From contig NZ_JAGSYG010000001.1 in the NCBI RefSeq assembly GCF_025685655.1, forward strand, positions 806,001 to 870,000: a stretch of 64,000 nt of DNA. Reading direction: 5' to 3'. The notes below the pieces were generated by a model. That model worked only from the letters and a program-made list of their open reading frames with translations, was not told the DNA's origin and made no database searches. Below, piece by piece: positions 43,510 through 51,898 of the stretch. Position numbers and translations under genes: made by a program. The stretch comes from Acidicapsa ligni (GTDB lineage: Bacteria > Acidobacteriota > Terriglobia > Terriglobales > Acidobacteriaceae). How positions within the stretch are numbered: position 1 is the stretch's first letter; every line of letters starts with the position of its first letter.

Positions 43510-44589
43510 TTACAGTCCACCGTTACGAAGGTGATTGATGATGAGGTCATGAATTTTCAGAATTCCCTCAATTTCGCGTGAGCGATACTCACGGTCGGCG
43601 TCAGAAAAATGCGAATAATCGGGCTGATTTCGATACAAATCACGCTGCAGCTCTGCGCTCCACAAGCCGATATCTGACGCAAGTGCATACCGCTCATATT
43701 TCATCTTCGGTATCCAAAGATCTGACTTTTCGGTCGGGTATAAGGTCGGGGCATCATTGCCAATGAGTAAACGACCAATCCCGCTCTCATCGTCAATCGA
43801 GGAGGCCTTTACATAGTCATTGAGAAACACCTTGCGAAATTCGTCTGGATTGGACCGCCTTAGATATTGGTGGGCAATGGGCTGCAGGAGGACCGTTCCG
43901 ACCGAGGAAGGCAGGGACGGCAATACCGGAGTTTCAATTCGTTGTGTACCCGCATCCATCTCCGCGCTGAATCCGTCAGTGTCGATATCAACGAACCGGC
44001 GCGACGATACAAAAGGCCATCCCATCCGTCGCGCTAGAAGAAAATCAGATGACAGCGACATGAAGTAAAACCGGTTGATTCCGAGGAAAAATACGCTCGG
44101 TGATGAGTGAAAGATCGGGCTGTCGATCCCTCCTAGCGCTATTCCCTCTAGTGAATCGTCTGTCTCGAAAATCAATAAGCCACGATCTTTTTGAGCGACC
44201 CTATCGTCAATGTGAAATTGCGGAATGACTCCCCGGTAGTTCTTGTTGAGATAAATCATGCCGAGCCACAGCCCGGTGCGGACCTTATCAATCCAGTCAA
44301 GGAACACGTAAAAATCTTGCGCTGACAACGGCTCGGAAGCGAGCATTCCCTCGACGATGATTTTGACTCTCGCCTCCAATGCTGACCATTTCCCGTTGCA
44401 CGCATCGCAAGCCGGAAAGGTGAAGGCGCTCCAGGCGTAGATCCGTTGCTTGAAATCTGGCGACATCCAATCGCGGCCTAAATTTGCATTCCGCTTGGGA
44501 TCACCGGTCAGTTTCAAAAGCCATTGTGGGATGACGTGCTCGCGGGTTTTGGCCGAAGGTGGAGCACCGCAAAAGATACAAAAGCTCAT
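43510..44589 (-). CDS. HNH/treble-clef nuclease-like protein
   Basis: A 359-residue protein. The N-terminus has CIFC (C4, C7), then TREHVIPQWLL (E17, H18) and FPACDACNGKWSALE (C61, C64, N65). This matches an HNH or treble-clef nuclease core: two CxxC pairs for zinc and a His at the active site. The remaining 270 residues are unrecognised and probably sense or bind a partner. A free-standing HNH protein next to a defence region could be a restriction-type nuclease. Its ATG is 35 bp from the ParG-like stop, with opposite flow from DUF6876. Confidence 0.6.
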   Translation of the reverse strand: MSFCIFCGAPPSAKTREHVIPQWLLKLTGDPKRNANLGRDWMSPDFKQRIYAWSAFTFPACDACNGKWSALEARVKIIVEGMLASEPLSAQDFYVFLDWIDKVRTGLWLGMIYLNKNYRGVIPQFHIDDRVAQKDRGLLIFETDDSLEGIALGGIDSPIFHSSPSVFFLGINRFYFMSLSSDFLLARRMGWPFVSSRRFVDIDTDGFSAEMDAGTQRIETPVLPSLPSSVGTVLLQPIAHQYLRRSNPDEFRKVFLNDYVKASSIDDESGIGRLLIGNDAPTLYPTEKSDLWIPKMKYERYALASDIGLWSAELQRDLYRNQPDYSHFSDADREYRSREIEGILKIHDLIINHLRNGGL

Positions 44590-44623
44590 TCGATCAATTT
44601 AACCCACCGAGATGTGACCGCGA

Positions 44624-44956
44624 TTAGCTCTCCGCCCCTTCTCTCTCCAGAGCATCAATAGCCATTTCGAACAACTCGCCAAGCGTGACTTTCTTCTCAT
44701 CGGCAAGCTTGTAGAATCTTGCGACCGTTTCAGGCGTTGCCTTTGTATTGAACTGCACATTGCGGCCTGTGCGATGAATGCGAGGCTTGCGGCGCTCAGC
44801 TTTCTTGGCGGGCTTCGGCGCTTGGCGGCTTGTGAAGTTGTTGTCTTCGGCGACTTGCGCGAGCGCTTCTGTCTCGACAGGTTTCTCGGGCTTCGGCTTT
44901 GTCGTGAAAGCGGGAGCCTCTTTCAAAATCGCAAACGGATTGACGCGCTCATTCAT
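44624..44956 (-). CDS. ParG-like plasmid partition/stability protein
   Basis: A 110-residue protein. A disordered basic N-terminus (Pro/Lys-rich, about 1-65) is followed by a C-terminal ribbon-helix-helix-type domain (RNVQFNTKATPETVARFYKL ... TLGELFEMAIDALE). This is the layout of centromere-binding partners of ParA on alphaproteobacterial plasmids. The ATG overlaps the parA stop (ATGA). It should bind the repeats at 45691-45830 and repress the par operon. Confidence 0.7.
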   Translation of the reverse strand: MNERVNPFAILKEAPAFTTKPKPEKPVETEALAQVAEDNNFTSRQAPKPAKKAERRKPRIHRTGRNVQFNTKATPETVARFYKLADEKKVTLGELFEMAIDALEREGAES

Positions 44957-45665
44957 GCGGCACCTGCTACGTTCGATGTTTGCTGATTATCTTTCCTACC
45001 GCCCTCCTCCGCTGAAAGGCGCTGGAATACCTCCTCCACAAATCTGAGGACGTTGAGCTTTGCCTTGTCGAGATTGGGAACTTCTTTTGGATTGAGACCG
45101 TCGAGGGTTTGGCGGAACGCGAATACAGCTTTGAACGCATCGCGTTCGTTGAGTTCCGTTTCGAGCACAGGAATACCAGCATCGATAAGGCCGTTCTGGA
45201 TATGCGCGAGGCCACGGGTGCGGATGGAAGAATTTGTGCGCGTAAGAAGAACAGCATAGGGGATCGCCCTGCCCGTCATCTTCTGACCCTGCATGACAAC
45301 GCGGATCGCCCTGCTCGCTTCATTCGCATCGAGCTGCGAGCCTTGCGTCGGGATAACAACGAAGTCAGCTTGTGAAAGCGCTTTCATTACCGTCATTGAT
45401 GCTGTGCCTTCGAGATCAACAACGACAAACGGTGTTGTCGATGCCGCGTCTTCGATACGTTCGATGATCTGTCTTCGTCGGCGTCCGAGACGATGGTCAT
45501 GCGCTTTGGGGTATTGCCGCCTTCGGCCCAGGTCTTTATGGGATGATTGGGGTCAGCATCGATGAGGGTAATGTCATAGATTTCGGCAATGGCCGTCGAG
45601 AACAGGAAGGCCGAGGTGGTTTTGCCCACGCCTCCCTTCGGCGATACGAATGCAATTGTCGGCAT
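44953..45665 (-). pseudogene. parA: ParA partition ATPase, interrupted by a one-base frameshift
   Basis: With a shift near 45471 the region encodes one protein of about 237 residues. The first frame has the deviant Walker A FVSPKGGVGKTTSAF and ITLIDADPNHPIKTW. The second continues with RIEDAASTTPFVVVDLEGTA, then MTVMKALSQADFVVIPTQGS. The join needs one extra C (GACCAG rather than GACAG), so one base seems lost. ParA would position the element or its plasmid form with the ParG-like protein. The start has an excellent GGAGG. Genuine decay or sequence error cannot be told apart here. Confidence 0.8.
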
Positions 45666-45690
45666 GGTCCCCTCCTCCGAATCAACCCGC

Positions 45691-45830
45691 GAAAGATACC
45701 AGATAGCTTTCAGAATTCAAGTTAGTATCCCTTTGAATTCCGTTAGCCATCCGAAAGATGTTGGATATCCGATAGCTATCTGCATCCCGATGGAATTCAA
45801 AAGGAATTCCGAAAGCTTTCCGAAAGACGA
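45691..45830. repeat. Candidate partition centromere (parS) / par operator
   Basis: Upstream of parA, between it and repA: four GAATTC hexamers (45713, 45735, 45793, 45804), several GATAGCT/GATATCC-like steps and repeated CGAAAG motifs within 140 bp. Such arrays are bound by ParG-type proteins. The rest of the 318-bp gap (45831-45983) shows nothing further; the short minus frame through it is not convincing. Confidence 0.5.
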
Positions 45831-45983
45831 TATTTGGCCGCGAAATGGCTTTGGGGCGGATATATTGGGCAGAGATCGAGGGTTGTAATCCCCAGAGGAA
45901 TGCGCAGGAAGGGCAGGGGAGAGCGAATTAACCATGAGTGCAGCCTCATCTGGCTGATCGATGATTAGCGCCTCCACGGCCAT

Positions 45984-47105
45984 TTATCGCGCTCGCCGTT
46001 TTGAGGAACGGGCAGGGGGCTCAACGGTGTCTTCGCCGTGGTCGCGCCGGATGGGTGCCAGCTTATGGCGTCTCCGGCAAAACCCTACAAAGGCAGCAGG
46101 AGGATCTACAAGAGTCTGTTTCCCACCTGCAGCCCACCATTCGCGCCACTCACGTTCGAGAGAGTGGATGTCATAACCGGGTGCGGCCTCTCGTGCATCT
46201 TCATAGGCTTCCGTGGATAGAGGAGGAAGCGTCTCATCATCGGGTGAAGAGGGCAGGGGCCGCTCGACCCATTTGTTATCGCGATTGAAGAAAATGACCA
46301 TGTCTTTCTCTTCATCGAAGACCAGCCGGTAATCCGGCAGATGGTCATGGAGAGCGATTTCTTTCAAATGCTGCCGAAAGCGATTGAGGGAGCTTTGTGA
46401 GCCGGATTTCTTGAGCAGCGTCTCAAGCGAGATCTGCCATGTACTCTGCCGACCGCAATGCTTTCGCGCCAGCTCATACACGCGGCGCTCTAAAGGCTTG
46501 CCGAGCCGGAAATAATCCCGGTGCAAGGTCAGGACTTCCTGCCCGCGAATGGCGTTGAATACCCAGTCCGATAGCTTGATCTCGACCCATAGGAGGCGAC
46601 CATCGAGACCATGCTTGCGGCGTATGGCAGCAGCATCGATGAGCCCAAAGCTGTCGCGTTGTTCCTCGTCGCCAGTCCGGATATTGGTTGTAATGCGGGT
46701 GCCTGCAAGTCGGTCAATAGCTTCGACCAGACGCTCATAATCGCGACCCGAGGTGCCCCGATTTGTGAAGATCAGCAAATCGTAACTCGTGATTTTGACC
46801 CGCTGACTGACCTTTTCCTGTCGCTTCAGTTTTTCCATGATCTGCGAAATGCAGTAGATCAGGATGTCCTTGTCGTAGATCGTCGCAAGCCCTTTAACGC
46901 TCGGCACGATCTCAAGCCAGTTTCCGTTATGCTCATACTTCCGAATCTCGGTATCCTTCTGCTTCGAAAGTGAGAAGAAAGGATGCTCCATCTGGGGGAT
47001 GAGGTCTTTGAGGGCAGCATCAGCCACGTCGCAGATGAAGAGATCTCCATTCGCGTGTTTCGCGGGTAGAAGGTGGTCATCTGGTTTCGTGGAATCAGCA
47101 GCCAT
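45984..47105 (-). CDS. repA: RepA plasmid replication initiator (RPA family)
   Basis: A 373-residue initiator of the RPA family found on alphaproteobacterial plasmids: a start ending HPFFSLSKQKDTEIRKYEHN, then LATIYDKDILIYCISQIMEK, SYDLLIFTNRGTSGRDYERL, LSDWVFNAIRGQEVLTLHRDYF and RVYELARKHCGRQ. These form two winged-helix domains that bind iterons. The ribosome-binding site AGGTGG touches the start and overlaps the first iteron, so RepA binding should repress its own synthesis. The gene is intact. An integrated element with its own initiator can replicate when excised, or could fire in the chromosome. Confidence 0.88.
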   Translation of the reverse strand: MAADSTKPDDHLLPAKHANGDLFICDVADAALKDLIPQMEHPFFSLSKQKDTEIRKYEHNGNWLEIVPSVKGLATIYDKDILIYCISQIMEKLKRQEKVSQRVKITSYDLLIFTNRGTSGRDYERLVEAIDRLAGTRITTNIRTGDEEQRDSFGLIDAAAIRRKHGLDGRLLWVEIKLSDWVFNAIRGQEVLTLHRDYFRLGKPLERRVYELARKHCGRQSTWQISLETLLKKSGSQSSLNRFRQHLKEIALHDHLPDYRLVFDEEKDMVIFFNRDNKWVERPLPSSPDDETLPPLSTEAYEDAREAAPGYDIHSLEREWREWWAAGGKQTLVDPPAAFVGFCRRRHKLAPIRRDHGEDTVEPPARSSKRRAR

Positions 47106-47113
47106 CCACCTAC

Positions 47114-47236
47114 ATTCGTGCTTTTAGGTGTCGCGTCAAGAGATTCGTGCTTTCAGGTGACGGGGCAGAGATTCGTGCTTTTAGGTGACAGGGCGGAGAT
47201 TCGTGCTTTTAGGTACGTAAATTCGTGCTTTCAGGT
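47114..47236 (+). repeat. Five iterons, candidate origin of replication
   Basis: Five copies of the 16-bp unit ATTCGTGCTTTYAGGT at 47114, 47143, 47171, 47199 and 47221; only one position varies (T or C). Start-to-start distances are 29, 28, 28 and 22 bp. They sit directly upstream of repA and are followed by an A/T-richer stretch to about 47340, as in iteron-controlled plasmid origins. Confidence 0.88.
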
Positions 47237-47565
47237 TTCAAAGCTCAGGATTCCATAAAGCAGGCCAGCCGCTTAGAGGTAATTTTCACAGGCGTAACAC
47301 TACTTAACACAGACTCTAACTTCTCTAACACCAACCAGTCTGCACTACTTGTTGTAACTGTGCTGACTGACACTCGGACTTGTACAGCCCTCATCGAAGA
47401 CAACGCAGAAGGGCAGTAGGAAAGAGGGCAGGGGTCTGAATCAATACTGCCCGGTAATTTTTGCCTTCTGTTTCTTGGTGCTTACATTTAAGAAGGACAG
47501 AGGCGGGTATTATTGCCGAGCTGAAGTCGATGAAAAAGCTTTTGATAGAACGCTAGTTGAACCCC
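47237..47565. other. Gene-free stretch after the iterons
   Basis: About 330 bp. It includes an AT-rich part with repeated CTAAC/TAACAC steps (about 47290-47345) that could be the unwinding region. I see no gene, RNA or canonical DnaA box. Confidence 0.4.
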
Positions 47566-49344
47566 ATGCCACCGTTCCGTTACCTATCTCTCCACAGGTT
47601 CGTGCAATCTGTGGCATCGCGACTACTGCTTATATCGTTCTTGATAGCGCTGCCATTGCTAGCCCACGCTGAAATCCATGATGATCGTTTACTCTCACTT
47701 ATTGATCATGCGATCCCAGAAGGAGCAGGGGGTGATCACGGATCGCAAGCGGCGATTTCTGAAGATCGGCAATTTGTCTTTTTCGTATGGGACAACCATG
47801 AAACCGCTTATCATGACGGGCTCTCGCTCTTGGACTCCGGCTTGGCGGTTTATGACTTCTCGAACGTCAAAGCTCCGCGCCTCATACTTGAGAAGAGGCT
47901 CGGTCCCCACGTTATTCTCGGTGCACTCGTCGTCGGCCAACATTTGTTTATTTCGTGGCTCAATCCGACGGATGCGCCGCACACTGACTGGACCCGTGAC
48001 GTCGCTGTATTTGATATAAAAACGCCGGGACTTTTATCGGAGATCGACCGGATCCAAAAGATAACTGTGCTCATGGGAGATAGCATCTCGCCTGACGGCA
48101 ATGTGATCAAGACGGATGACGACATCTACCATGATGTTACGCGGCATACTGATGTCCCTGCCCCAGTTTCAATGCAACATATACCGCCACATGAATTTGA
48201 GCACATCGAGGATCAGCTCATCACCGATTCTTTCGGGCCCTATGCGCTAACCGTCAACTCGCTCATGAACGAGTGCTCGATATGGACCCGATCAACATCT
48301 GCCACCCCTGTATTGATCCAGAAGTTCAAGCCGGGCGACAGGAGTGTCTGTTTTGGCAGAATGACACCCGATGTTCGTTCAATACTTGTACATAAAGACT
48401 TCCAACTGCTGATTTACTCGACAAAGCCGATTCCGGTGACCGAGCGACGATTGCGAAGAACTTTTAGGGAAGCGAGTGCCGCTGTCGCGAGTGATTCTCG
48501 CTCTTGGGTTGAGCAGGCTCATATCCAAGAAGCCGTATCGTATTTGGACGGTGCCGGTATCGATGTTTTGATCTCAGGTGGTCTTAGAGGCATAGGCGAC
48601 AAAGAACGCACTAAGATCCTCACGGAATATTCCCGGTGGTACATGCAGGCCTATGGGTTTCACTCACCCGAACGAGCTGCCATGATTATGACGAAAGCGG
48701 TTCAATCAGATCCGGCTTCTGCAGAAGCTGCAGCTTTGCTCGGGGCTTTTGCTTTGGACGCGGTCTTTCCGGCTTCCACGGACTTCGCAAAAGCCGTCTT
48801 TTGGGATAAATCGCGAAGAAGCTTTGCCAATTACCGGCGTCTCATCGGTCACGATCCTGAACCTCTGAAGCCCGTTACGCTTTCGAATCCGGATACCGGT
48901 ACTCTGTTCACGAGTACGGCGTGTGAGGACGAAGCTTACCGTTCTGGCTGCGGATACCAGGAGGCGATGTCGTTCGATTTCTCGGCGGTTCGTGCGAACG
49001 CCAAAGATGTTTGTGATTACGTGACCGAGAATTTCAGGCTTCGGGGAACTCTCGGGCTCATTGATTTGGAAACCTCGACTGGCTCCGTTTCGGTTGATGG
49101 TCAAACCGTCCTGTTTTCGATAGCACCCCAACTCGGTCCCCAGCATCGGGCGTACGTTAAAACGATCTCAGCGGAAATTGATCTCAACAGCCTTCCGGGA
49201 ATAGCTAATTTGCCGAAAGAAAATATTTCGTACCCACCGACGATTGTTCCTTTTCGCGGCAAATCTTATTTACTTGTCATGAGCTCAACGAGATCGCCTC
49301 TGGCCGTTTATGAACCCGTTCAGGGACAGGTCTGCAGCTTCTGA
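47566..49344 (+). CDS. Exported cargo protein of unknown function
   Basis: A 592-residue protein from ATG 47566 (a TTG at 47557 is in frame). A signal peptide covers about residues 1-36 (LLLISFLIALPLLAHA, cleavage before EIHDD). The mature part has WD/propeller-like strands (GLAVYDFSNVKAPRLI, DVAVFDIKTPGLLSEID), an all-helical middle around 290-400, and a C-terminal beta part with several cysteines (ACEDEAYRSGCGYQ, DVCDYV, VCSF). I know no such family. It is the last gene before the right attachment site, so it is cargo of the element and perhaps newly acquired. Confidence 0.6.
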   Translation: MPPFRYLSLHRFVQSVASRLLLISFLIALPLLAHAEIHDDRLLSLIDHAIPEGAGGDHGSQAAISEDRQFVFFVWDNHETAYHDGLSLLDSGLAVYDFSNVKAPRLILEKRLGPHVILGALVVGQHLFISWLNPTDAPHTDWTRDVAVFDIKTPGLLSEIDRIQKITVLMGDSISPDGNVIKTDDDIYHDVTRHTDVPAPVSMQHIPPHEFEHIEDQLITDSFGPYALTVNSLMNECSIWTRSTSATPVLIQKFKPGDRSVCFGRMTPDVRSILVHKDFQLLIYSTKPIPVTERRLRRTFREASAAVASDSRSWVEQAHIQEAVSYLDGAGIDVLISGGLRGIGDKERTKILTEYSRWYMQAYGFHSPERAAMIMTKAVQSDPASAEAAALLGAFALDAVFPASTDFAKAVFWDKSRRSFANYRRLIGHDPEPLKPVTLSNPDTGTLFTSTACEDEAYRSGCGYQEAMSFDFSAVRANAKDVCDYVTENFRLRGTLGLIDLETSTGSVSVDGQTVLFSIAPQLGPQHRAYVKTISAEIDLNSLPGIANLPKENISYPPTIVPFRGKSYLLVMSSTRSPLAVYEPVQGQVCSF

Positions 49345-49363
49345 GGTGTCCTTTTGCGGAACC

Positions 49364-49382
49364 AACGTACCCACAACGTACA
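49364..49382 (+). promoter_or_regulatory. Putative integrase arm-type sites, right end
   Basis: AACGTAC at 49364-49370 and AACGTACA at 49375-49382, 11 bp start to start, as in the left pair at 3509/3520. They are 116 bp from attR. Confidence 0.5.
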
Positions 49383-49497
49383 TCGTAGGCCCTAAATCAG
49401 CCCAAACTGTCCCACGCGATCCTAAAGCGAATTTTCGTAAGGCGCTTCTTTGCAACAACTTCCGCTGATTCCGAACGACTTAGAGATACCGGTAGGT

Positions 49498-49547
49498 GGC
49501 CCTGAAAAGGCCGGCGTCGGCGGTTCGATCCCGTCTCTGGCCACCAC
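49498..49547 (+). repeat. attR, 50-bp direct repeat of the tRNA-Phe 3' half
   Basis: Exact copy of 3414-3463 without the 5' half of the tRNA. It marks the right border of the element. From here to 49870 I see only the small minus-strand frame listed next and a long-range inverted repeat (49574-49585 with 49629-49640). Confidence 0.9.
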
Positions 49548-49598
49548 TCTTTCAACAACTTACTAACTCACCAGTCCGCGTTTTCATTCCAATTCATT

Positions 49599-49766
49599 CT
49601 AATTGGCACGAAGGGTTGCGTCTCGCTTGAAGACGCGGACTGTGTTTCTGTAGCGCAAGCTGTCAATCAGTAATAGGAAACCAAAGGCACCCGATCCCAG
49701 AAGAGCAATTACCGGGGTCTCGCCCAGAAAGCAGGTTCGTAACTGGATTGTGCTATAGTCCAACAT
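49599..49766 (-). CDS. Possible small membrane protein next to attR
   Basis: A 55-residue frame from ATG 49766. It has one clear transmembrane segment (PVIALLGSGAFGFLLLIDSL) followed by a basic tail (RYRNTVRVFKRDATLRAN), which obeys the positive-inside pattern. The ribosome-binding site is weak (TTGAAG). It could also be the remnant of a longer host gene. The function is unknown. Confidence 0.35.
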   Translation of the reverse strand: MLDYSTIQLRTCFLGETPVIALLGSGAFGFLLLIDSLRYRNTVRVFKRDATLRAN

Positions 49767-49870
49767 ACTTCAACTTTTTGTTAACTTAGCGAGCGGTTTG
49801 CTCATGTGCGTGAAGCACGTTCCATCACTTGAATGTCAACTTTTGAGAATGAGCCCAGGAGGAATGATCG

Positions 49871-50122
49871 ATGACGATAACTATCAAGAACACAAAGTCT
49901 TATGCAATGTCTCTCTAAGTGATCATCGGTGATCAAGAGCCAGCTGAGGCAAATGGTGGTTTCGCTTTCAACAGCAGGATAGGTGCAGGAGCTACTGCCG
50001 GACCATTCAATTTCGACTTATTCCTGTACCACCGTGTTGCAAGCAACCCCGCATCACCCGGAACCTACTCGGCATGGACTCAAGAGTTCAACGATATAGC
50101 GCCAGTTGTGGCCGTCCCCTAA
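49871..50122 (+). pseudogene. Small gene interrupted by an in-frame TAA
   Basis: An ideal AGGAGG (49857-49862) is 8 nt before ATG 49871. The frame runs 15 codons, meets TAA at 49916-49918, and continues open for 68 more codons in the same frame (beginning VIIGDQEPAEANGGF and ending APVVAVP). The second part looks like a genuine small domain (GPFNFDLFLYHRVASNP). Translation could restart at GTG 49919. I recognise no family. Confidence 0.45.
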
Positions 50123-50187
50123 TTTTTTGGCTCCATAAATTGAACAACCACATATCTGCAGCTAACCCAAATCGGCGGTGCTTAAGA

Positions 50188-51120
50188 TTGAGATTGATTC
50201 GCGTTGTGCCCTTAGTCAGTGCTTTAGGAATTGTGTTGCTCTTGTCCGCCTCTCTACATGGTGAGGCCCAGACATTAAATTGTTCTGGAAATGGATGTAG
50301 TGTGATGAGCACCGGCACACACACGGATGGCGCGTTCGTCTTCTTCGACTTTAGGAACTCAGGCAGTCAATCCGTCACCGTTAATTTTCAGATGTCTCCC
50401 CTTGGTATAGGTGGAAGCTGTGCGCCTCATAATCTCACAGTGAATCCGCATTCCACGAATTCGACGACAGGCTCCATTTGTGGAGGTGCTTACAGCGCAT
50501 CTCTCGTCCTGCCACCTGTCCAACCGGTTCACCCTATTAGATCCGTTCCTCCAGGTATGGTTCCTTGGTTTGCCCAGCCTATCAAGAACTTTTCCTATAT
50601 GAATAAACCTCCCCAGATCATGGGAGAATTTTTCTCCGGAGTGGGTATTCAGGATTGTTTCCCTGGGTATGGTATAACCGGCGTCAATCTGGCACACACA
50701 AGCTTGTATTGCCAGCGAGTTGTAGCTTTTGGTGCGGAAGGGGCTGTCAACACGATAGTTCAAAAAGCGACAGATGGAGTGTCGAAGGACGCAGCGGGAA
50801 ACACTCAACACATGTGTCCGGCAAATTATTACCTCAAAGGATACGATTCCAAGGACGATTGGTTGGTTTGCGATGGCCCCCTCGCTTTTCAAACGCAAAT
50901 CGGCACTTGGGTGGCAACATCTAACTTTTCGACAACTGCTTGGGTCACGATTAGCGACCAAAGTGGTTATGGCGGGACTACCGTGTTCAATGGGGTTAAA
51001 AGAGTGGGTCAGGGGCTACAGTTTGATGCCGTTCCATATCCGCTATACCCAACCACAAATATTTATTTCATCGGGCCGATACCACCCGGATTCCCTCAAA
51101 CTAGGCTCACTTCCCGCTAA
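50188..51120 (+). CDS. Exported host protein of unknown function
   Basis: A 310-residue protein starting at TTG 50188, chosen because it places a signal peptide at the N-terminus (RVVPLVSALGIVLLLSASL, cleavage near EAQ). The frame extends upstream to 50074 without a signal-like start. The mature protein begins with a beta-sandwich-like region (GAFVFFDFRNSGSQSVTVNF) with cysteines in NCSGNGC, SCAPH and SICGG, and ends with a PPGFPQTRL segment. No family is recognised. Confidence 0.5.
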   Translation: MRLIRVVPLVSALGIVLLLSASLHGEAQTLNCSGNGCSVMSTGTHTDGAFVFFDFRNSGSQSVTVNFQMSPLGIGGSCAPHNLTVNPHSTNSTTGSICGGAYSASLVLPPVQPVHPIRSVPPGMVPWFAQPIKNFSYMNKPPQIMGEFFSGVGIQDCFPGYGITGVNLAHTSLYCQRVVAFGAEGAVNTIVQKATDGVSKDAAGNTQHMCPANYYLKGYDSKDDWLVCDGPLAFQTQIGTWVATSNFSTTAWVTISDQSGYGGTTVFNGVKRVGQGLQFDAVPYPLYPTTNIYFIGPIPPGFPQTRLTSR

Positions 51121-51284
51121 TCCTTGTCTCGTCTAGATGCGGGCAGTCACCGAGATTCATTCACTTACACGTTTACTAACTTGATATCCGTGTTGGGAAA
51201 ACTACCTTGCAAATGTGCCACGAAATATGTGCAAGTATGAACCTCTGCAATCTTGAAGAACTGCAACATTAAAGGATTGAACTT

Positions 51285-51708
51285 GTGGAGACCATCGCGC
51301 TAGTGGCTCAAAAAGGCGGTGTCGGCAAGACCACACTTGCCGTCAATCAAGCTATAGCGTTGGGAACGCGATGCGCTCTTCGATTTAGACCACCAGGAGA
51401 GCGCAGTGATGTGGGCCGACCGCCGCATTGCGGCTTATGGTGAACTCGGCGGAATTCCTACGAAAATCGCGGAGACGATCGCCGATTCCTTCAAGGGAGA
51501 GAGTGCGCCGAATCCGCATGATGTTGCGGTGGCCATCGCGAAACTCGTCGCACAGCCAGCAGGGACGAGGCCTGCACGCGTAGTTGTTGGCCAATCGATG
51601 GGTGCAGATGTCATCAATGCTTCCTCTGATGCGGTACAGGCACAGTTGCTTCAGGCTTTGGGACTTTCCTTTCTTGCGAAGCTTCCGTCGGCTTCTGCGA
51701 AGGCCTGA
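51285..51708 (+). pseudogene. Chimeric remnant: ParA N-terminus joined to short-chain dehydrogenase C-terminus
   Basis: GTG 51285 (AAAGGA upstream) begins a ParA-type ATPase: ETIALVAQKGGVGKTTLAVN. After a frameshift near 51368 it continues as FDLDHQESAVMWADRR, again ParA. From about 51429 the same frame becomes the end of a short-chain dehydrogenase (GIPTKIAETIADSF, NPHDVAVAIAKLVAQP, VVVGQSMGADVINA) and stops at 51708. Neither half is complete. This looks like a fossil of an earlier plasmid-like insertion recombined with a host gene. Confidence 0.6.
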
Positions 51709-51898
51709 TTCGATTTTTGCGGGCCGGTTACGATTCCGGTTATGGGCTGGCCCGCAACTCCTATCTGTGTTCTGCTCCGTCGTGAATACTGAGGTGGAAA
51801 TTATCGAGGAGCTCCTTGAGGCGGTTGTGCGTCTAGTGACATCGTGGGCCGGTATTGGGTTAGTTTGGGGAATTGTTCTTCTGTGAAGAAGGGAGAAT

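Larger units (their letters stand above)
3414..49547. mobile_element. Integrated plasmid / integrative mobilizable element in tRNA-Phe, about 46.1 kb
   Basis: It is bounded by a perfect 50-bp direct repeat of the tRNA-Phe 3' half. A tyrosine integrase lies next to the tRNA, with an excisionase-like gene beside it. It contains a coupling protein, MobC and a relaxase but no VirB-type mating-pair genes. Its plasmid functions are RepA, five iterons, ParA and a ParG-like partner. Cargo comprises a type I secretion cluster with its RTX substrate, a ubiquitin-like operon, a helicase-nuclease, a type I restriction system, an AbiE pair and several unknown genes. The RepA/ParA/ParG style and the RTX cluster resemble alphaproteobacterial plasmids, whereas the flanks look acidobacterial, so I infer transfer between phyla. 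Confidence 0.85.

Noticed and set aside
45717..45983. An 88-codon minus-strand frame directly after repA
   Set aside because: It runs through the GAATTC repeat region that looks like the partition site and has no ribosome-binding site or protein-like pattern.
47114..47236. The spaced repeats considered as a CRISPR array
   Set aside because: The units are 16 bp with 6-13 bp gaps, next to a RepA gene, and no cas gene is present. They are iterons.
51719..51755. A GC-rich hairpin as a rho-independent terminator
   Set aside because: There is no following T-tract on either strand strong enough to support termination.
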